Below are positions 54,786 to 63,356 of a DNA stretch of 64,000 nucleotides, in pieces. The first letter of the stretch is position 1, and every line of letters starts with the position of its first letter. A program made the position numbers and the translations under genes. The stretch comes from Agromyces rhizosphaerae (GTDB lineage Bacteria > Actinomycetota > Actinomycetes > Actinomycetales > Microbacteriaceae): the NCBI RefSeq assembly GCF_027925245.1, contig NZ_BSDP01000001.1:1178001-1242000 (forward strand), read 5' to 3'. A model generated the notes under the pieces. It searched no databases and was not told where the DNA came from. It was given only the letters and a program-made list of their open reading frames with translations.

Positions 54786-55724
54786 CTACTTCTCCGATGC
54801 GATCCGGCTCGAGAGCGCGAGGTTGATGATCGTGAGCACGACGATGATGAGGAACAGCGCCCAGGCGATCGCCGACGCGTAGCCGAACTCGAGGTTGCGG
54901 AAGCCCTGCTCGTAGAGGAAGAGGGCGAGTGTCTGGAACTGCCGCGACTGCCCGCCGGTGACACCGGCCTGCCCGCCGAACACGAGCGGTTCGGCGAAGA
55001 TCTGGAGGCCGCCGATCGTCGAGACGATGACCGTGAAGATGATCGTGGGCCGCACCTGCGGGATCGTGATCGTGAAGAACCGGCGGATCGCGCCGGCACC
55101 GTCGATCTCGGCGCTCTCGTACAGCGCGCGCGGGATGGACTGCATCGCGGCGAGGTAGATGAGCGCGTTGTAGCCGGTCCAGCGCCACATGACCATGGTC
55201 GAGACGGCGAACTGGCTCGAGAACGTGCCGGCCACCCAGTCGATGCGGTCGCCGCCGAGCGCCTCGATGACGGAGTTGATCATGCCGTAGTCACGCCCGA
55301 ACAGCTGCGTGAAGATGATGCCGACCGCGAGCACCGACGTGATGTTCGGCACGAGCACCGCCATGCGGAACCCGGTGCGGAACTTCAGCAGCGCCTGGTT
55401 CAGCACGGCGGCCAGCACGAGGGCGACCGCGAGCTGCGGCACGGTCGAGAGCACCCAGATGACGACGGTGTTCCACGACGCGTTCCAGAACCGCGGGTCG
55501 GCGACGAGCGCGACGTAGTTGTCGAACCCGATGAAGACCTGGTCGCCGATCGGATTCCAGTCGAACAGCGAGATGAACGCCGTATACGCGAGCGGGAAGG
55601 CGCCGAAGACCCCGAAGACGAGGAAGAAGGGCGCGATGTACAGGTACGGGGTGAGCGAACGGCGTCCGCCGCGCCGGCGCGTTGCGCGCGCGGTCGCGGT
55701 CGCCGCGAGGACTGGGGTGGCCAC
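54786..55724 (-). CDS. Sugar ABC transporter permease (MalF-like)
   Basis: A 312-residue permease. The N-tail is Ala/Arg-rich, followed by SLTPYLYIAPFFLVFGVFGA as the first helix. The EAA loop is LYESAEIDGAGAIRRFFTITIPQ. The GTG at 55724 has GGAGG upstream, which decides the start against a longer frame. It pairs with the MalG-like protein. Confidence 0.92.
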   Translation of the reverse strand: MATPVLAATATARATRRRGGRRSLTPYLYIAPFFLVFGVFGAFPLAYTAFISLFDWNPIGDQVFIGFDNYVALVADPRFWNASWNTVVIWVLSTVPQLAVALVLAAVLNQALLKFRTGFRMAVLVPNITSVLAVGIIFTQLFGRDYGMINSVIEALGGDRIDWVAGTFSSQFAVSTMVMWRWTGYNALIYLAAMQSIPRALYESAEIDGAGAIRRFFTITIPQVRPTIIFTVIVSTIGGLQIFAEPLVFGGQAGVTGGQSRQFQTLALFLYEQGFRNLEFGYASAIAWALFLIIVVLTIINLALSSRIASEK

Positions 55725-55783
55725 GATGCCTCCTGGGTGCGTGCGGGGCCGGCGCGACCTGCGCCGCGCCGGCCCCGATGGTG

Positions 55784-57061
55784 CTACTGGACCTCGAGCG
55801 CCACGGCGTCGAGGGTCGACTGCCAGGCCTCGTCGGGCGACTCGTCGCCCGACTCGACCCGGTCGATGCCGAGGCCGAACTCGCGCAGGATCGCACGCTC
55901 CTTCGGGCCCTCGTAGACCGGCTCGAGCGCCTCGACGCTCTCGGTGTAGATGAGGCCGACCGGGGCATCCGAGAAGAAGGGACTCGTGAACTCGGTGAGC
56001 GCCGGGTCCTCGTACAGCCCGGGGGTCGACGGGAAGTTGCCGAACTCCTTGAACACGTCGAGCTGGTTCTCGGGGCTCAGGATGGTGGCCAGCATGTCGT
56101 AGGCGAGCGCGGGGTTCGCCGCCTCCGCCGGGACGGTCATCTGCGAGCCGCCCCAGTTGCCGCCGCCCTCCGGCAGGGTGACCACGTTCCAGAGCCCTGC
56201 GGTGTCGGGTGCCTGGCCCTGGATGTAGTTGAGCATCCACGCCGGTGCGAGCTGCACGGCGTAGTCGCCGTTGGCCATGCCGGTGTTCCACTCGGGGCTG
56301 AACGCCGCGAGGTTGGCCGAGATGCCGGCGGCGCTCGTGGCGAGGTCCCAGGCCAGCTGCACCTGCGGATTGCTGTCGTAGATCAGCTCGCTGCCATCGG
56401 CGCTGTAGAACTTCTCATCGCCCTGGTTGTAGACGGTCTGGAAGAACACGCCCGCGTCATCGAGGAACGGCTCGCCCGTCGTCTCGGTGTACTCCTCACC
56501 GACCTCGACGAACTCCTCCCAGCTCGACCAGAGCGCCTCGACGCCATCGGTGTCGCTCGGCAGCCCCGCCGCCTCGAAGAGGTCGGTGCGGTACGCGAGC
56601 GCCATGCCGCCGACGTCGGTCGGCAAGCCGATGACGGTGCCGTCGTCGGCGACGCCCTGCGCCCAGCGCCAGTCGAGGAAGTCGCCCTCGATGTCGTCGG
56701 CCCCGTACTCGCGCAGGTCGGTGAAGAACTCGGCGCTCGGCTTGAAGACCGAGCTGTACGCCGTCTCGACGAGCGCGACGTCGGGCACCGCGCCGGTGGC
56801 GAGGGCGGTCAGGAGCTGCTCGTGGTGGGGGTCGAACTCGCTCGTCTTGATCTCGATCTCATTGCCGGTCTCCTCCGCCCAGGCCTCCATGGACTCCTCG
56901 AGCCCGGTGGCGCCGAAGGTCCAGACGCTGATGGTCTGGCCGGTGGGCAGTTCGCCGTCCGCCGCCGGCTCCGACGGCTCCGAACCGCCCGAGCAGCCGG
57001 CCAGAAGGCCGATCGTCGCCGCAGCCGCGAGGCCGGTGATGGCGAATCGTCGTGAACGCAT
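55784..57061 (-). CDS. Extracellular sugar-binding lipoprotein
   Basis: A 425-residue solute-binding protein. The lipobox is GLLAGCSGG near residue 22, after which an acidic linker leads to ISVWTFGATGLEESMEAW. Family features include ALATGAVPDVALVETAYSS and WRWAQGVADDGTVIGLPTDV. The ATG at 57061 has AAGGGAG upstream. It is the first gene of the operon and lies behind the LacI operator; the sugar is probably a beta-linked oligosaccharide because GH3 and a GH26-like enzyme follow. Confidence 0.92.
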   Translation of the reverse strand: MRSRRFAITGLAAAATIGLLAGCSGGSEPSEPAADGELPTGQTISVWTFGATGLEESMEAWAEETGNEIEIKTSEFDPHHEQLLTALATGAVPDVALVETAYSSVFKPSAEFFTDLREYGADDIEGDFLDWRWAQGVADDGTVIGLPTDVGGMALAYRTDLFEAAGLPSDTDGVEALWSSWEEFVEVGEEYTETTGEPFLDDAGVFFQTVYNQGDEKFYSADGSELIYDSNPQVQLAWDLATSAAGISANLAAFSPEWNTGMANGDYAVQLAPAWMLNYIQGQAPDTAGLWNVVTLPEGGGNWGGSQMTVPAEAANPALAYDMLATILSPENQLDVFKEFGNFPSTPGLYEDPALTEFTSPFFSDAPVGLIYTESVEALEPVYEGPKERAILREFGLGIDRVESGDESPDEAWQSTLDAVALEVQ

Positions 57062-57101
57062 GGTCTCTCTCCCTTGAGAAGTGGTGCTGTGTGGTGGGTG
57101 C

Positions 57102-57134
57102 GAAAGTGACCTACGAAATTTCGTGGAGACTTTC
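57102..57134. promoter_or_regulatory. LacI-type operator between binding-protein gene and lacI gene
   Basis: A nested palindrome: the core ACGAAATTTCGT (57113-57124) is perfect, and the outer arms GAAAGT (57102-57107) and ACTTTC (57129-57134) are symmetric about nearly the same centre. It lies between divergent genes. Confidence 0.75.
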
Positions 57135-57243
57135 TGTACTTCGACGCTAATGTTGTGGGGAGAAACCGAGCAATACGCGGGGAAGGTTCGCAAGCAACCC
57201 GCGCGAAAGTTTCTCAGACCGGTCGCACTGGAACGGAGGCGAG

Positions 57244-58248
57244 ATGGGAGTCACCATCGCGGAGATCGCCGAGCTGGCGGAGGTCTCGGTGCCGACGGTC
57301 TCGAAGGTGCTGAACGGGCGACCCGGCGTCTCGGCCGAGACCCGCGACCTGGTGGGCGCCCTGCTGCAGGAGCACGGCTACGTGCGACGCGGCGGAGGGC
57401 CTCGGCGTGTGGGACTCGTCGACTTCGTGATCACCGACCTGTCGACCACCTGGGCGCACCAACTCCTGATCGGTGCCGAGGCGGAGGCGGCCCGTGCCGG
57501 GGTCGGGCTCGTCGTCACCTCGACGCATGACCGACGTGCGGGCAACAAGCACTGGATCCGGCAGCTGGCCGCTCGACGCTCGGACGGGATCGTGCTGGTC
57601 GTCTCCGAGCTGCACCCGGGCGCCGAGGAGGAGCTCGCACGGCTGCACACCCCGATCGTGCTGATCGACTCGCAGGGCGGGGCCGACTCCCACGCGCCCA
57701 TCGTGGCCGCCACGAACTGGTCGGGCGGACTCGCGGCGACCGAGCACCTGCTGCAGCTCGGGCACCGTCGCATCGGCATCATCACGGGCCCGGAGCGGAT
57801 GGCCGCGTCGCGCGATCGCCTCGACGGCTACCGGGCGGCCCTGGCCCGCGCCGGCGTGCCCTTCGATCCCGATCTCGTGCGCTACGGCGACTACCGCGTC
57901 TCCGGCGGACAGGCCGAGGGACAACGGCTCCTCGAGCTCTCCGACCGGCCGACCGCGATCTTCGCCGGTTCGGACCACCAGGCGCACGGCGTCTACCTCG
58001 CGGCGGCGCGCGTGGGCCTGGCGATCCCGCGGGACCTCTCCGTCGTGGGCTTCGACGACGTGGACATCTGCGAGTGGATCGCGCCGAGCCTCACGACGGT
58101 TCGGCAGCCGCTGGCCGACATGGCCCGCGAGGCGACCCGCCTCGTCCTCGCACTCGGCGAGGAGGATGCCGCGTCGGTGCCGCAGCGCCGGGAGCTCGCC
58201 ACCTCGCTCGTGATGCGGCGGTCGACGGCGCCCCCGCGCAACGACTGA
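57244..58248 (+). CDS. LacI-family transcriptional regulator
   Basis: A 334-residue repressor. The helix-turn-helix is IAEIAELAEVSVPTVSKVLN with hinge GYVRRGGGPRRVGLVDFVI. The effector domain includes AIFAGSDHQAHGVYLAA and LSVVGFDDVDICEW. GGAGGCGAG precedes the ATG. It is divergent from the ABC/GH3/GH26-like operon and probably represses it through the nested palindrome. Confidence 0.93.
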   Translation: MGVTIAEIAELAEVSVPTVSKVLNGRPGVSAETRDLVGALLQEHGYVRRGGGPRRVGLVDFVITDLSTTWAHQLLIGAEAEAARAGVGLVVTSTHDRRAGNKHWIRQLAARRSDGIVLVVSELHPGAEEELARLHTPIVLIDSQGGADSHAPIVAATNWSGGLAATEHLLQLGHRRIGIITGPERMAASRDRLDGYRAALARAGVPFDPDLVRYGDYRVSGGQAEGQRLLELSDRPTAIFAGSDHQAHGVYLAAARVGLAIPRDLSVVGFDDVDICEWIAPSLTTVRQPLADMAREATRLVLALGEEDAASVPQRRELATSLVMRRSTAPPRND

Positions 58249-58262
58249 CGAGCGCGCCGGCG

Positions 58263-59087
58263 TCAGCCGGAGGCGCGGGCGAGCAGGCGGTCGAACGCGC
58301 GGTCGCTGAGCACCCGACGGGCGGCGATGAGCGGCTTCGCGAGACGCCCGACCGCGTAGCGGGTGCGGGGCCGCTTGGCGGCGACCGCCTTGGAGACCGC
58401 GTCGGAGATCACTGTCGGCGAGGAGCCGCCCGACCCGCCCTCGCCGTAGGTGCGCTCCGAACTGCCGACGACGCTGCGTGCCAGCTCGGCGTACGCCCCA
58501 TGCCCGCTGCGCTCCATCAGCGGCGCGGACATGATGCCCGACCACTCGGTGTCGATGAGTCCCGGCTGGACGATGACCACGTCGATGCCGAACGGCGCGA
58601 CCTCGTAGCGCAGCGCGTCCGACCACGCCTCGAGTGCGTGCTTCGTGGCGTGGTAGTACGCACCCAAGGGCGTGTAGATCTCGCCGCCCATCGAGGAGAT
58701 GTTCACGATGCGGCCGGACGTCTGCGCGCGCATGTGCGGCAGCACGAGCTGGGTGAGACGCGCGACGCCGAAGAAGTTGACGTCGAACTGGTAGCGCACG
58801 TCCTCCATCGAGGTGTCCTCGACGGCACCGTAGAGCCCGAAGCCGGCGTTGTTGACGAGGACGTCGATGCGGCCGGTCTCGGCGATGATCCGCTCGACGG
58901 CGGCGACGACATCGGCATCGACGCTCACGTCCATGCGCAGGGGGCGCACGCCCTCCCGCTCGAGGTCGCTCATGCGCTCGACGCGCCGGGCGGCCCCGTA
59001 GACGATGAAGCCGTCGGCGGCGAGCCGACGTGCGATCTCCCGGCCCATGCCCGACGAGGCGCCGGTGACGAGTGCGGTCCTGACCAT
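58263..59087 (-). CDS. Short-chain dehydrogenase/reductase
   Basis: A 274-residue SDR. The cofactor loop is ALVTGASSGMGREIARRL, then VYGAARRVERM, fitting NADP; LVNNAGFGLYG and NISSMGGEIY...AYYHATKHALE carry the catalytic Asn, Ser, Tyr and Lys. A C-terminal segment AKRPRTRYAVGRLAKPLI is typical of the FabG-like oxidoreductases that end near RYxVG. It is divergent from a TetR gene, with an operator between. Confidence 0.92.
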   Translation of the reverse strand: MVRTALVTGASSGMGREIARRLAADGFIVYGAARRVERMSDLEREGVRPLRMDVSVDADVVAAVERIIAETGRIDVLVNNAGFGLYGAVEDTSMEDVRYQFDVNFFGVARLTQLVLPHMRAQTSGRIVNISSMGGEIYTPLGAYYHATKHALEAWSDALRYEVAPFGIDVVIVQPGLIDTEWSGIMSAPLMERSGHGAYAELARSVVGSSERTYGEGGSGGSSPTVISDAVSKAVAAKRPRTRYAVGRLAKPLIAARRVLSDRAFDRLLARASG

Positions 59088-59108
59088 GGTGCATCCTCCG
59101 AATCGGAA

Positions 59109-59128
59109 GTAAGTAACTGATTGCTTAC
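59109..59128. promoter_or_regulatory. TetR-type operator
   Basis: GTAAGTAA-CTGA-TTGCTTAC is an 8-4-8 dyad with one mismatch. Further ACTTAC half-sites occur at 59164-59174. It lies between the divergent SDR and TetR genes. Confidence 0.75.
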
Positions 59129-59130
59129 AT

Positions 59131-59159
59131 ACGCTAGCCCCGCTGCGCTACGATGTCAA
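59131..59159 (-). promoter_or_regulatory. SDR promoter
   Basis: Minus-strand -35 TTGACA (59159-59154) and -10 TAGCGT (59136-59131) are spaced by exactly 17 bases. The operator dyad lies over the expected start site. Confidence 0.7.
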
Positions 59160-59217
59160 CAACTACTTACTTACTTAGCCTGCCGGTGGTTCCGGCGGGA
59201 ACGATCCGGGGGTGCCG

Positions 59218-59793
59218 ATGGCCAGGGACGCAGCCGAGACACGACGGCGGATCCTCGCATCCGCGCTCACGGCGTTCGCCGAGGACGGGTTCGCCGGCGC
59301 CCGGGTCGCCGCGATCGCGGATGCCGCGTCGTCGAACCAGCGCATGATCTACGCGTACTTCGACAGCAAGGAGGGACTCTTCGAGGCCGTTGCGAACGAC
59401 GTCATCGAGCGGATGCACGCCGAGGTGCCGTTCACCCCGGAGGACCTGCCCGCGTACGCACTCGCCCTCTTCGACTACGCGATGTCGCATCCCGAGGTGG
59501 TGCGCTTCCAGGCACGGCGCACGCTCGAGGGCCAACCCGCGACCGCACGCGAACTCGAGCTGTACGCCGAGAAGCTCGAAGCCGTCGCGGCTGCCCAGGC
59601 TGCCGGTGCCCTCCGCGGCGACGACGAACCGGTCGCGCTCATGGTGCGCACGCTCGGCGCCGTCTCCTCCTGGGTGCAGGCGCCGGCCGGCCTGCGGCCC
59701 TCGCTGACCGGCATCGACCTGCGGGAACGTATCCGCGAGGATGTGACGGCGATCGTCGAACCGGCCGTTCGGGTACGAGGAGCAGTCGATTGA
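59218..59793 (+). CDS. TetR-family regulator
   Basis: A 191-residue regulator. The helix-turn-helix region is GFAGARVAAIADAASSNQRMIYAYF. The helical effector domain follows. I prefer the ATG at 59218 to a GTG two codons upstream, because conserved sequence begins at ARDAAETRRRILASA. It is divergent from the SDR and probably controls it through the GTAAG dyad. The LtrA gene overlaps its stop. Confidence 0.9.
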   Translation: MARDAAETRRRILASALTAFAEDGFAGARVAAIADAASSNQRMIYAYFDSKEGLFEAVANDVIERMHAEVPFTPEDLPAYALALFDYAMSHPEVVRFQARRTLEGQPATARELELYAEKLEAVAAAQAAGALRGDDEPVALMVRTLGAVSSWVQAPAGLRPSLTGIDLRERIREDVTAIVEPAVRVRGAVD

Positions 59794-61067
59794 ACGACCA
59801 CTCGTCTCCGCCACGGTCGCGCATCATCGCGCCACGTCACGCGCTGGCCCGCATGCTCGGCCGGAGCGGCACCGAACCGCACCGCGCGGCCACGCCGCTC
59901 GAGCTCTTCTACGACCTGACCATCGTCGTCGCGTTCAGCCTCGCGAGCGAGGAGTTCGCTCACGCGCTCGCGGAAGATCACGTCCTGGAGGGCGTGGTCG
60001 CGTTCGGGTTCGCGATGTTCGCCGTCATCTGGGCCTGGATGTCCCACACCCGGTTCGCCACTGCGTACGACACCGACGACTGGTTCGTGCGCGTCGCCGT
60101 GCTCGTGCAGATGGTGGGCGTCGTCGTGCTCGCCCTGGGCATCCCGCCCATGTTCGAGGCCATGTCGCACTGGGACATCGACAACGGGCTCATGGTGCTC
60201 GGGTACGTGATCATGCGCGTCCCACTGATCGCGCTCTGGGCGCGCGCGGCGACCCAGGACGCACAGCACCGCTCCACGGCCGCCCGGATCGCGATCGGCA
60301 TCGCCGCCGCGCAGGTGGGATGGGTGGCCCTGCTGCTGGTCGACCCGCCGACACCGATCTGGTTCGCGCTCGCCGGCGTGCTGTTCGTGTTCGAGCTCGG
60401 GCACCCGATCGTCGCGCAGCGGCTGCGCGGCGCGCTCCCGTGGCATCCGCACCATCTCGCCGAACGCTACGGCCTGCTCGCGATCATCGCGTTCGGAGAG
60501 GTCGTGCTCGGCACCACGTTCGCGGTCGGCGCCGTGATCGACGAGCAGGGCCTGAGCACCGAAGCGCTCGGGCTCGCGTTCGCCGGCGTTGCGCTGACGT
60601 TCGGCATGTGGTGGACCTACTTCAGCTTCCCCACCGCGGAACTGCTCGCCGCGTTCCCCCGGCGAACGACCACCTGGGCGTACCTGCATCTTGTGACCTA
60701 CGCGAGCATCGCCGCGGTGGGCGCCGGCCTGCACGTCGTCGCCTACGCGATCGAGGATCACGTGGAACTCGCGCCGGTCGCCGTGCTCGCAACCGTCGCC
60801 GTGCCGCTCGCGGTCGTGCTCGCGATGGCCTTCGTGCTCTACCGGGTGCTGCTCGGACCCGAGGGGTTCGACCCGTTGCACCTGCTGCTCCGATCGATCA
60901 GCGCGATCGTCATCGTCGGCGCACTCGTGATGGCATGGGCGGGCGTACCGCCGGTGCTCTGCCTGCTCGTGCTGATGCTCACGCCGTGGGTCTCGATCGT
61001 CACGTACGAGGTGTTCGGCCACCGCCACGTGCAGGAGTCGCTCGACCGGGCGGTCGCCGGGGACTGA
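59790..61067 (+). CDS. LtrA-type low-temperature requirement protein
   Basis: A 425-residue integral membrane protein with about eleven helices. The N-terminal family hallmark is ATPLELFYDLTIVVAFS, and RYGLLAIIAFGEVVLG and MWWTYFSFPTAE lie in the middle. It starts at a TTG at 59790 that overlaps the TetR stop, with GAGGAG 8 bases upstream. The name comes from Listeria; the biochemical role is unknown. Confidence 0.92.
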   Translation: MNDHSSPPRSRIIAPRHALARMLGRSGTEPHRAATPLELFYDLTIVVAFSLASEEFAHALAEDHVLEGVVAFGFAMFAVIWAWMSHTRFATAYDTDDWFVRVAVLVQMVGVVVLALGIPPMFEAMSHWDIDNGLMVLGYVIMRVPLIALWARAATQDAQHRSTAARIAIGIAAAQVGWVALLLVDPPTPIWFALAGVLFVFELGHPIVAQRLRGALPWHPHHLAERYGLLAIIAFGEVVLGTTFAVGAVIDEQGLSTEALGLAFAGVALTFGMWWTYFSFPTAELLAAFPRRTTTWAYLHLVTYASIAAVGAGLHVVAYAIEDHVELAPVAVLATVAVPLAVVLAMAFVLYRVLLGPEGFDPLHLLLRSISAIVIVGALVMAWAGVPPVLCLLVLMLTPWVSIVTYEVFGHRHVQESLDRAVAGD

Positions 61068-61102
61068 GGTCGGCCGACAGCGCGACTCCGCGGCGCACCT
61101 TC

Positions 61103-61139
61103 ATGCATCCGATGCATAGCGAGGGTGCCCGCCATGCAT
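61103..61139. promoter_or_regulatory. Three ATGCAT sites upstream of MFS gene
   Basis: ATGCAT occurs at 61103-61108, 61112-61117 and 61134-61139. The first two form the dyad ATGCAT-CCG-ATGCAT. They lie 59-95 bases before the MFS start and could be a regulator site. Confidence 0.45.
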
Positions 61140-61197
61140 TGGACAGCGATGGGGGTGCGTGAAAACCTGACCGCACCCGACAGATCGGAGCAGGTCG

Positions 61198-62499
61198 ATG
61201 GCGACCGAATCCCCCACGATCGTTCGCGCGATCGACGAGCGCACACTCCTGGCAGTCGCCGTGGCACTGCTCATCCTCGAGGGCTACGACCTCGCAGCTC
61301 TTGGCGTCACGTTGCCCTCGATGCTCGCGGACTCCGCGTTCGGGCTGTCCACCGCGGGAGGCGGCATCGCGGGCGCGGTCACGGCGCTCGGCATGCTGGC
61401 GGGCGCCGCCCTGAGCGGCATCCTCTCGCACCGTGTCGGTCCGCGACGACTGCTCGTCGCCGCAGCGATCGTGCTCCCACTGGGCATGCTCGTCTGCGCC
61501 GCCGCGCCGGCAGCGGGCGTCTTCATCGCCGCGCGAGCGCTCGTGGGCATCGGAATGGGAATGGTGCCTCCCACGCTGCTCGCACTGGTCACGGACCTCT
61601 CGGAGGCCGGGCGGCGCGCGCGCAACGTCGGGATCGCCATGGCCGGCATCGCCGTGGGCGGGCTGTCGGCTCCGCTCCTGGGTGCCGCGCTGCTGCCCGA
61701 GACCAGCTTCCGCTGGATCTACGTCATCGGAGCGATCCCGGCGCTGGGCGCCATCCCGTTCGTGGTGCGGCTGCTCCCCGAGAGCCCCGTCCACCTGGTC
61801 CGGACGGGCCGCGCCGAGGATGCCGCACGGCTGACCTCGGCAATGGGCATCCCCTACCCGACCCTCGGTGAGGATCTCGGCCCGCGCGGTCTCGGGCTCC
61901 GTACGCTGTTCCGACCCGGGCTGGGCATCGTCACCGTCCTCTTCTGGCTGATGGCCGCGTGCGCGCTGCTGCTCGTCTTCGGCGTCACCGCGTGGCTGCC
62001 GACGATCATGCAGACCGCCGGATTCGAACTCGGCTCGGCCCTGCTGCTGACCGCGGTCGTCGCCATCGGGGCGGGGGTCGGGATGGTCGTAGGCGGACGG
62101 GTGGCGGATGCCGTCGGTCCGAAGCTCGTGACCGTCGTGGCGTTCGCCTCCGGTGCGGCGAGCCTCGTCCTCATCGCGCAGGGTCCGCCGCTGTGGGCAC
62201 TGCTCCCGCTCATGCTGGTGTGCGGATTCGGCCTGAACGGCACGCAGGCGCTCATCAACGCGTTCGTGCTTGCGAGGTACCCGGCGGACGTGCGTGGAAC
62301 CGGGCTGAGCTGGACGCTCGCGGTCGGTCGGGCGGGTGCGATCCTCGGGCCCGTCCTCGGGGCGGCGGTGCTGTCGTCGGGACTCGCCGTGCAGTGGAAC
62401 TTCTACGCGTTCGCCGTCGTCGGCGTCTCGGGCGCGGTGCTTGCGCTCTGCGTGCCGGCGAGCCGTGACTACGCGTCCCGGGCCGCGGACTCGCGATAG
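61198..62499 (+). CDS. MFS transporter (aromatic acid:H+ symporter-like)
   Basis: A 433-residue carrier with twelve helices. The first helix LAVAVALLILEGYDLAALGV has the GYD motif of AAHS-type carriers, and the loop 2-3 motif is ILSHRVGPRRLLVA. GGAGCAGG precedes the ATG. The last 31 bases overlap the convergent NmrA-like gene. The substrate is likely an aromatic or other organic acid, inferred from family resemblance. Confidence 0.9.
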   Translation: MATESPTIVRAIDERTLLAVAVALLILEGYDLAALGVTLPSMLADSAFGLSTAGGGIAGAVTALGMLAGAALSGILSHRVGPRRLLVAAAIVLPLGMLVCAAAPAAGVFIAARALVGIGMGMVPPTLLALVTDLSEAGRRARNVGIAMAGIAVGGLSAPLLGAALLPETSFRWIYVIGAIPALGAIPFVVRLLPESPVHLVRTGRAEDAARLTSAMGIPYPTLGEDLGPRGLGLRTLFRPGLGIVTVLFWLMAACALLLVFGVTAWLPTIMQTAGFELGSALLLTAVVAIGAGVGMVVGGRVADAVGPKLVTVVAFASGAASLVLIAQGPPLWALLPLMLVCGFGLNGTQALINAFVLARYPADVRGTGLSWTLAVGRAGAILGPVLGAAVLSSGLAVQWNFYAFAVVGVSGAVLALCVPASRDYASRAADSR

Positions 62500-63356
62500 G
62501 CCGACCACTCGCGCCGCACGAACGCGGCGAACGACGTGGGCTCGCGACCGAGGAGCCAGGTGAGCACGTTCGCGTTCCCGACGAAGTCGGACGCGCTGTA
62601 GCGCGCGCTGATGGAGCGCAGGACGCGCAGCTCGTGCGCTGCCGACGCGGGGTCGCGGTCGCCGAGCCATGCCGCCGCGTAGGTGTCGGCGTCGATCCGT
62701 CGTGCCCGCACGGGCCGGTCGAGCACGTCGGCGATGATCGCGGCGAGTTCATGGGCCGTCCAGCGACCTGGCGCGACCAGCTCGTACGTCGCCGCGGCGT
62801 GCCGCGCCGGGTCGTTCAGCGCCATCACGGCGACGTCCGTGACGTCGTCGAGGTCGACCAGGCTCTGCCGCCGCTCCAGCGCCCAGGAGAGCTCGAAGTC
62901 CCCTCCGGCGAACACCGGCCGCAGCTTCAGCGGCAGCATGTAGTTGGAGGGCTGCAGGATCGTGAACTCCAGCCCGGACCCGAGCAGGTGCTCCTCCACG
63001 TCGCGCTTGATCTCGTGCTGCACGAGATCGGTGACGATCGAATGCAGCACCGAGCTGAACACGAAGTGCTCCACGCCCTCCGCGCGTGCCGCATCGATGA
63101 GGCCGATGCCCATGCGCCGCTCGCCGGGGCTGAGGGTCGCACCTACGTGGTAGATGCGGTCGACCCCTCGGGCCGCACGACGCTGCACCGCCGGATCGGC
63201 GAGGTCGCCGACGACGACGTCCTGGACGCCGAGTGCGCGCAGGCCTGCGGCGGATGCCTCTGATTGGACGACGCCGCGCACCGACGCTCCCGACCGCAGG
63301 AGCTTCGGCACGAGGAGTCGACCCTGGTTGCCCGCCGCGGCGGTGACGAGGATCAC
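62469..63356 (-). CDS. NmrA-like NAD(P)-binding oxidoreductase
   Basis: A 295-residue atypical SDR. The cofactor loop is ILVTAAAGNQGRLLVPKLL and the middle VEHFVFSSVLHSIVTDLVQH replaces the classical YxxxK. The later LQPSNYMLPL and LVDLDDVTDVAVMAL are NmrA-typical. It may reduce a quinone or sense NADP. It overlaps the amidohydrolase gene by 4 bases upstream and the MFS gene by 31 bases at its 3' end. Confidence 0.9.
   Translation of the reverse strand: MILVTAAAGNQGRLLVPKLLRSGASVRGVVQSEASAAGLRALGVQDVVVGDLADPAVQRRAARGVDRIYHVGATLSPGERRMGIGLIDAARAEGVEHFVFSSVLHSIVTDLVQHEIKRDVEEHLLGSGLEFTILQPSNYMLPLKLRPVFAGGDFELSWALERRQSLVDLDDVTDVAVMALNDPARHAAATYELVAPGRWTAHELAAIIADVLDRPVRARRIDADTYAAAWLGDRDPASAAHELRVLRSISARYSASDFVGNANVLTWLLGREPTSFAAFVRREWSAYRESAARDA

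Noticed and set aside
51523..55188. A 1221-codon minus-strand frame suggesting a fusion of a permease region with GH3
   Set aside because: Only the part from 53856 down encodes GH3. The rest is out of frame with the two permease genes, which have their own motifs and overlaps.
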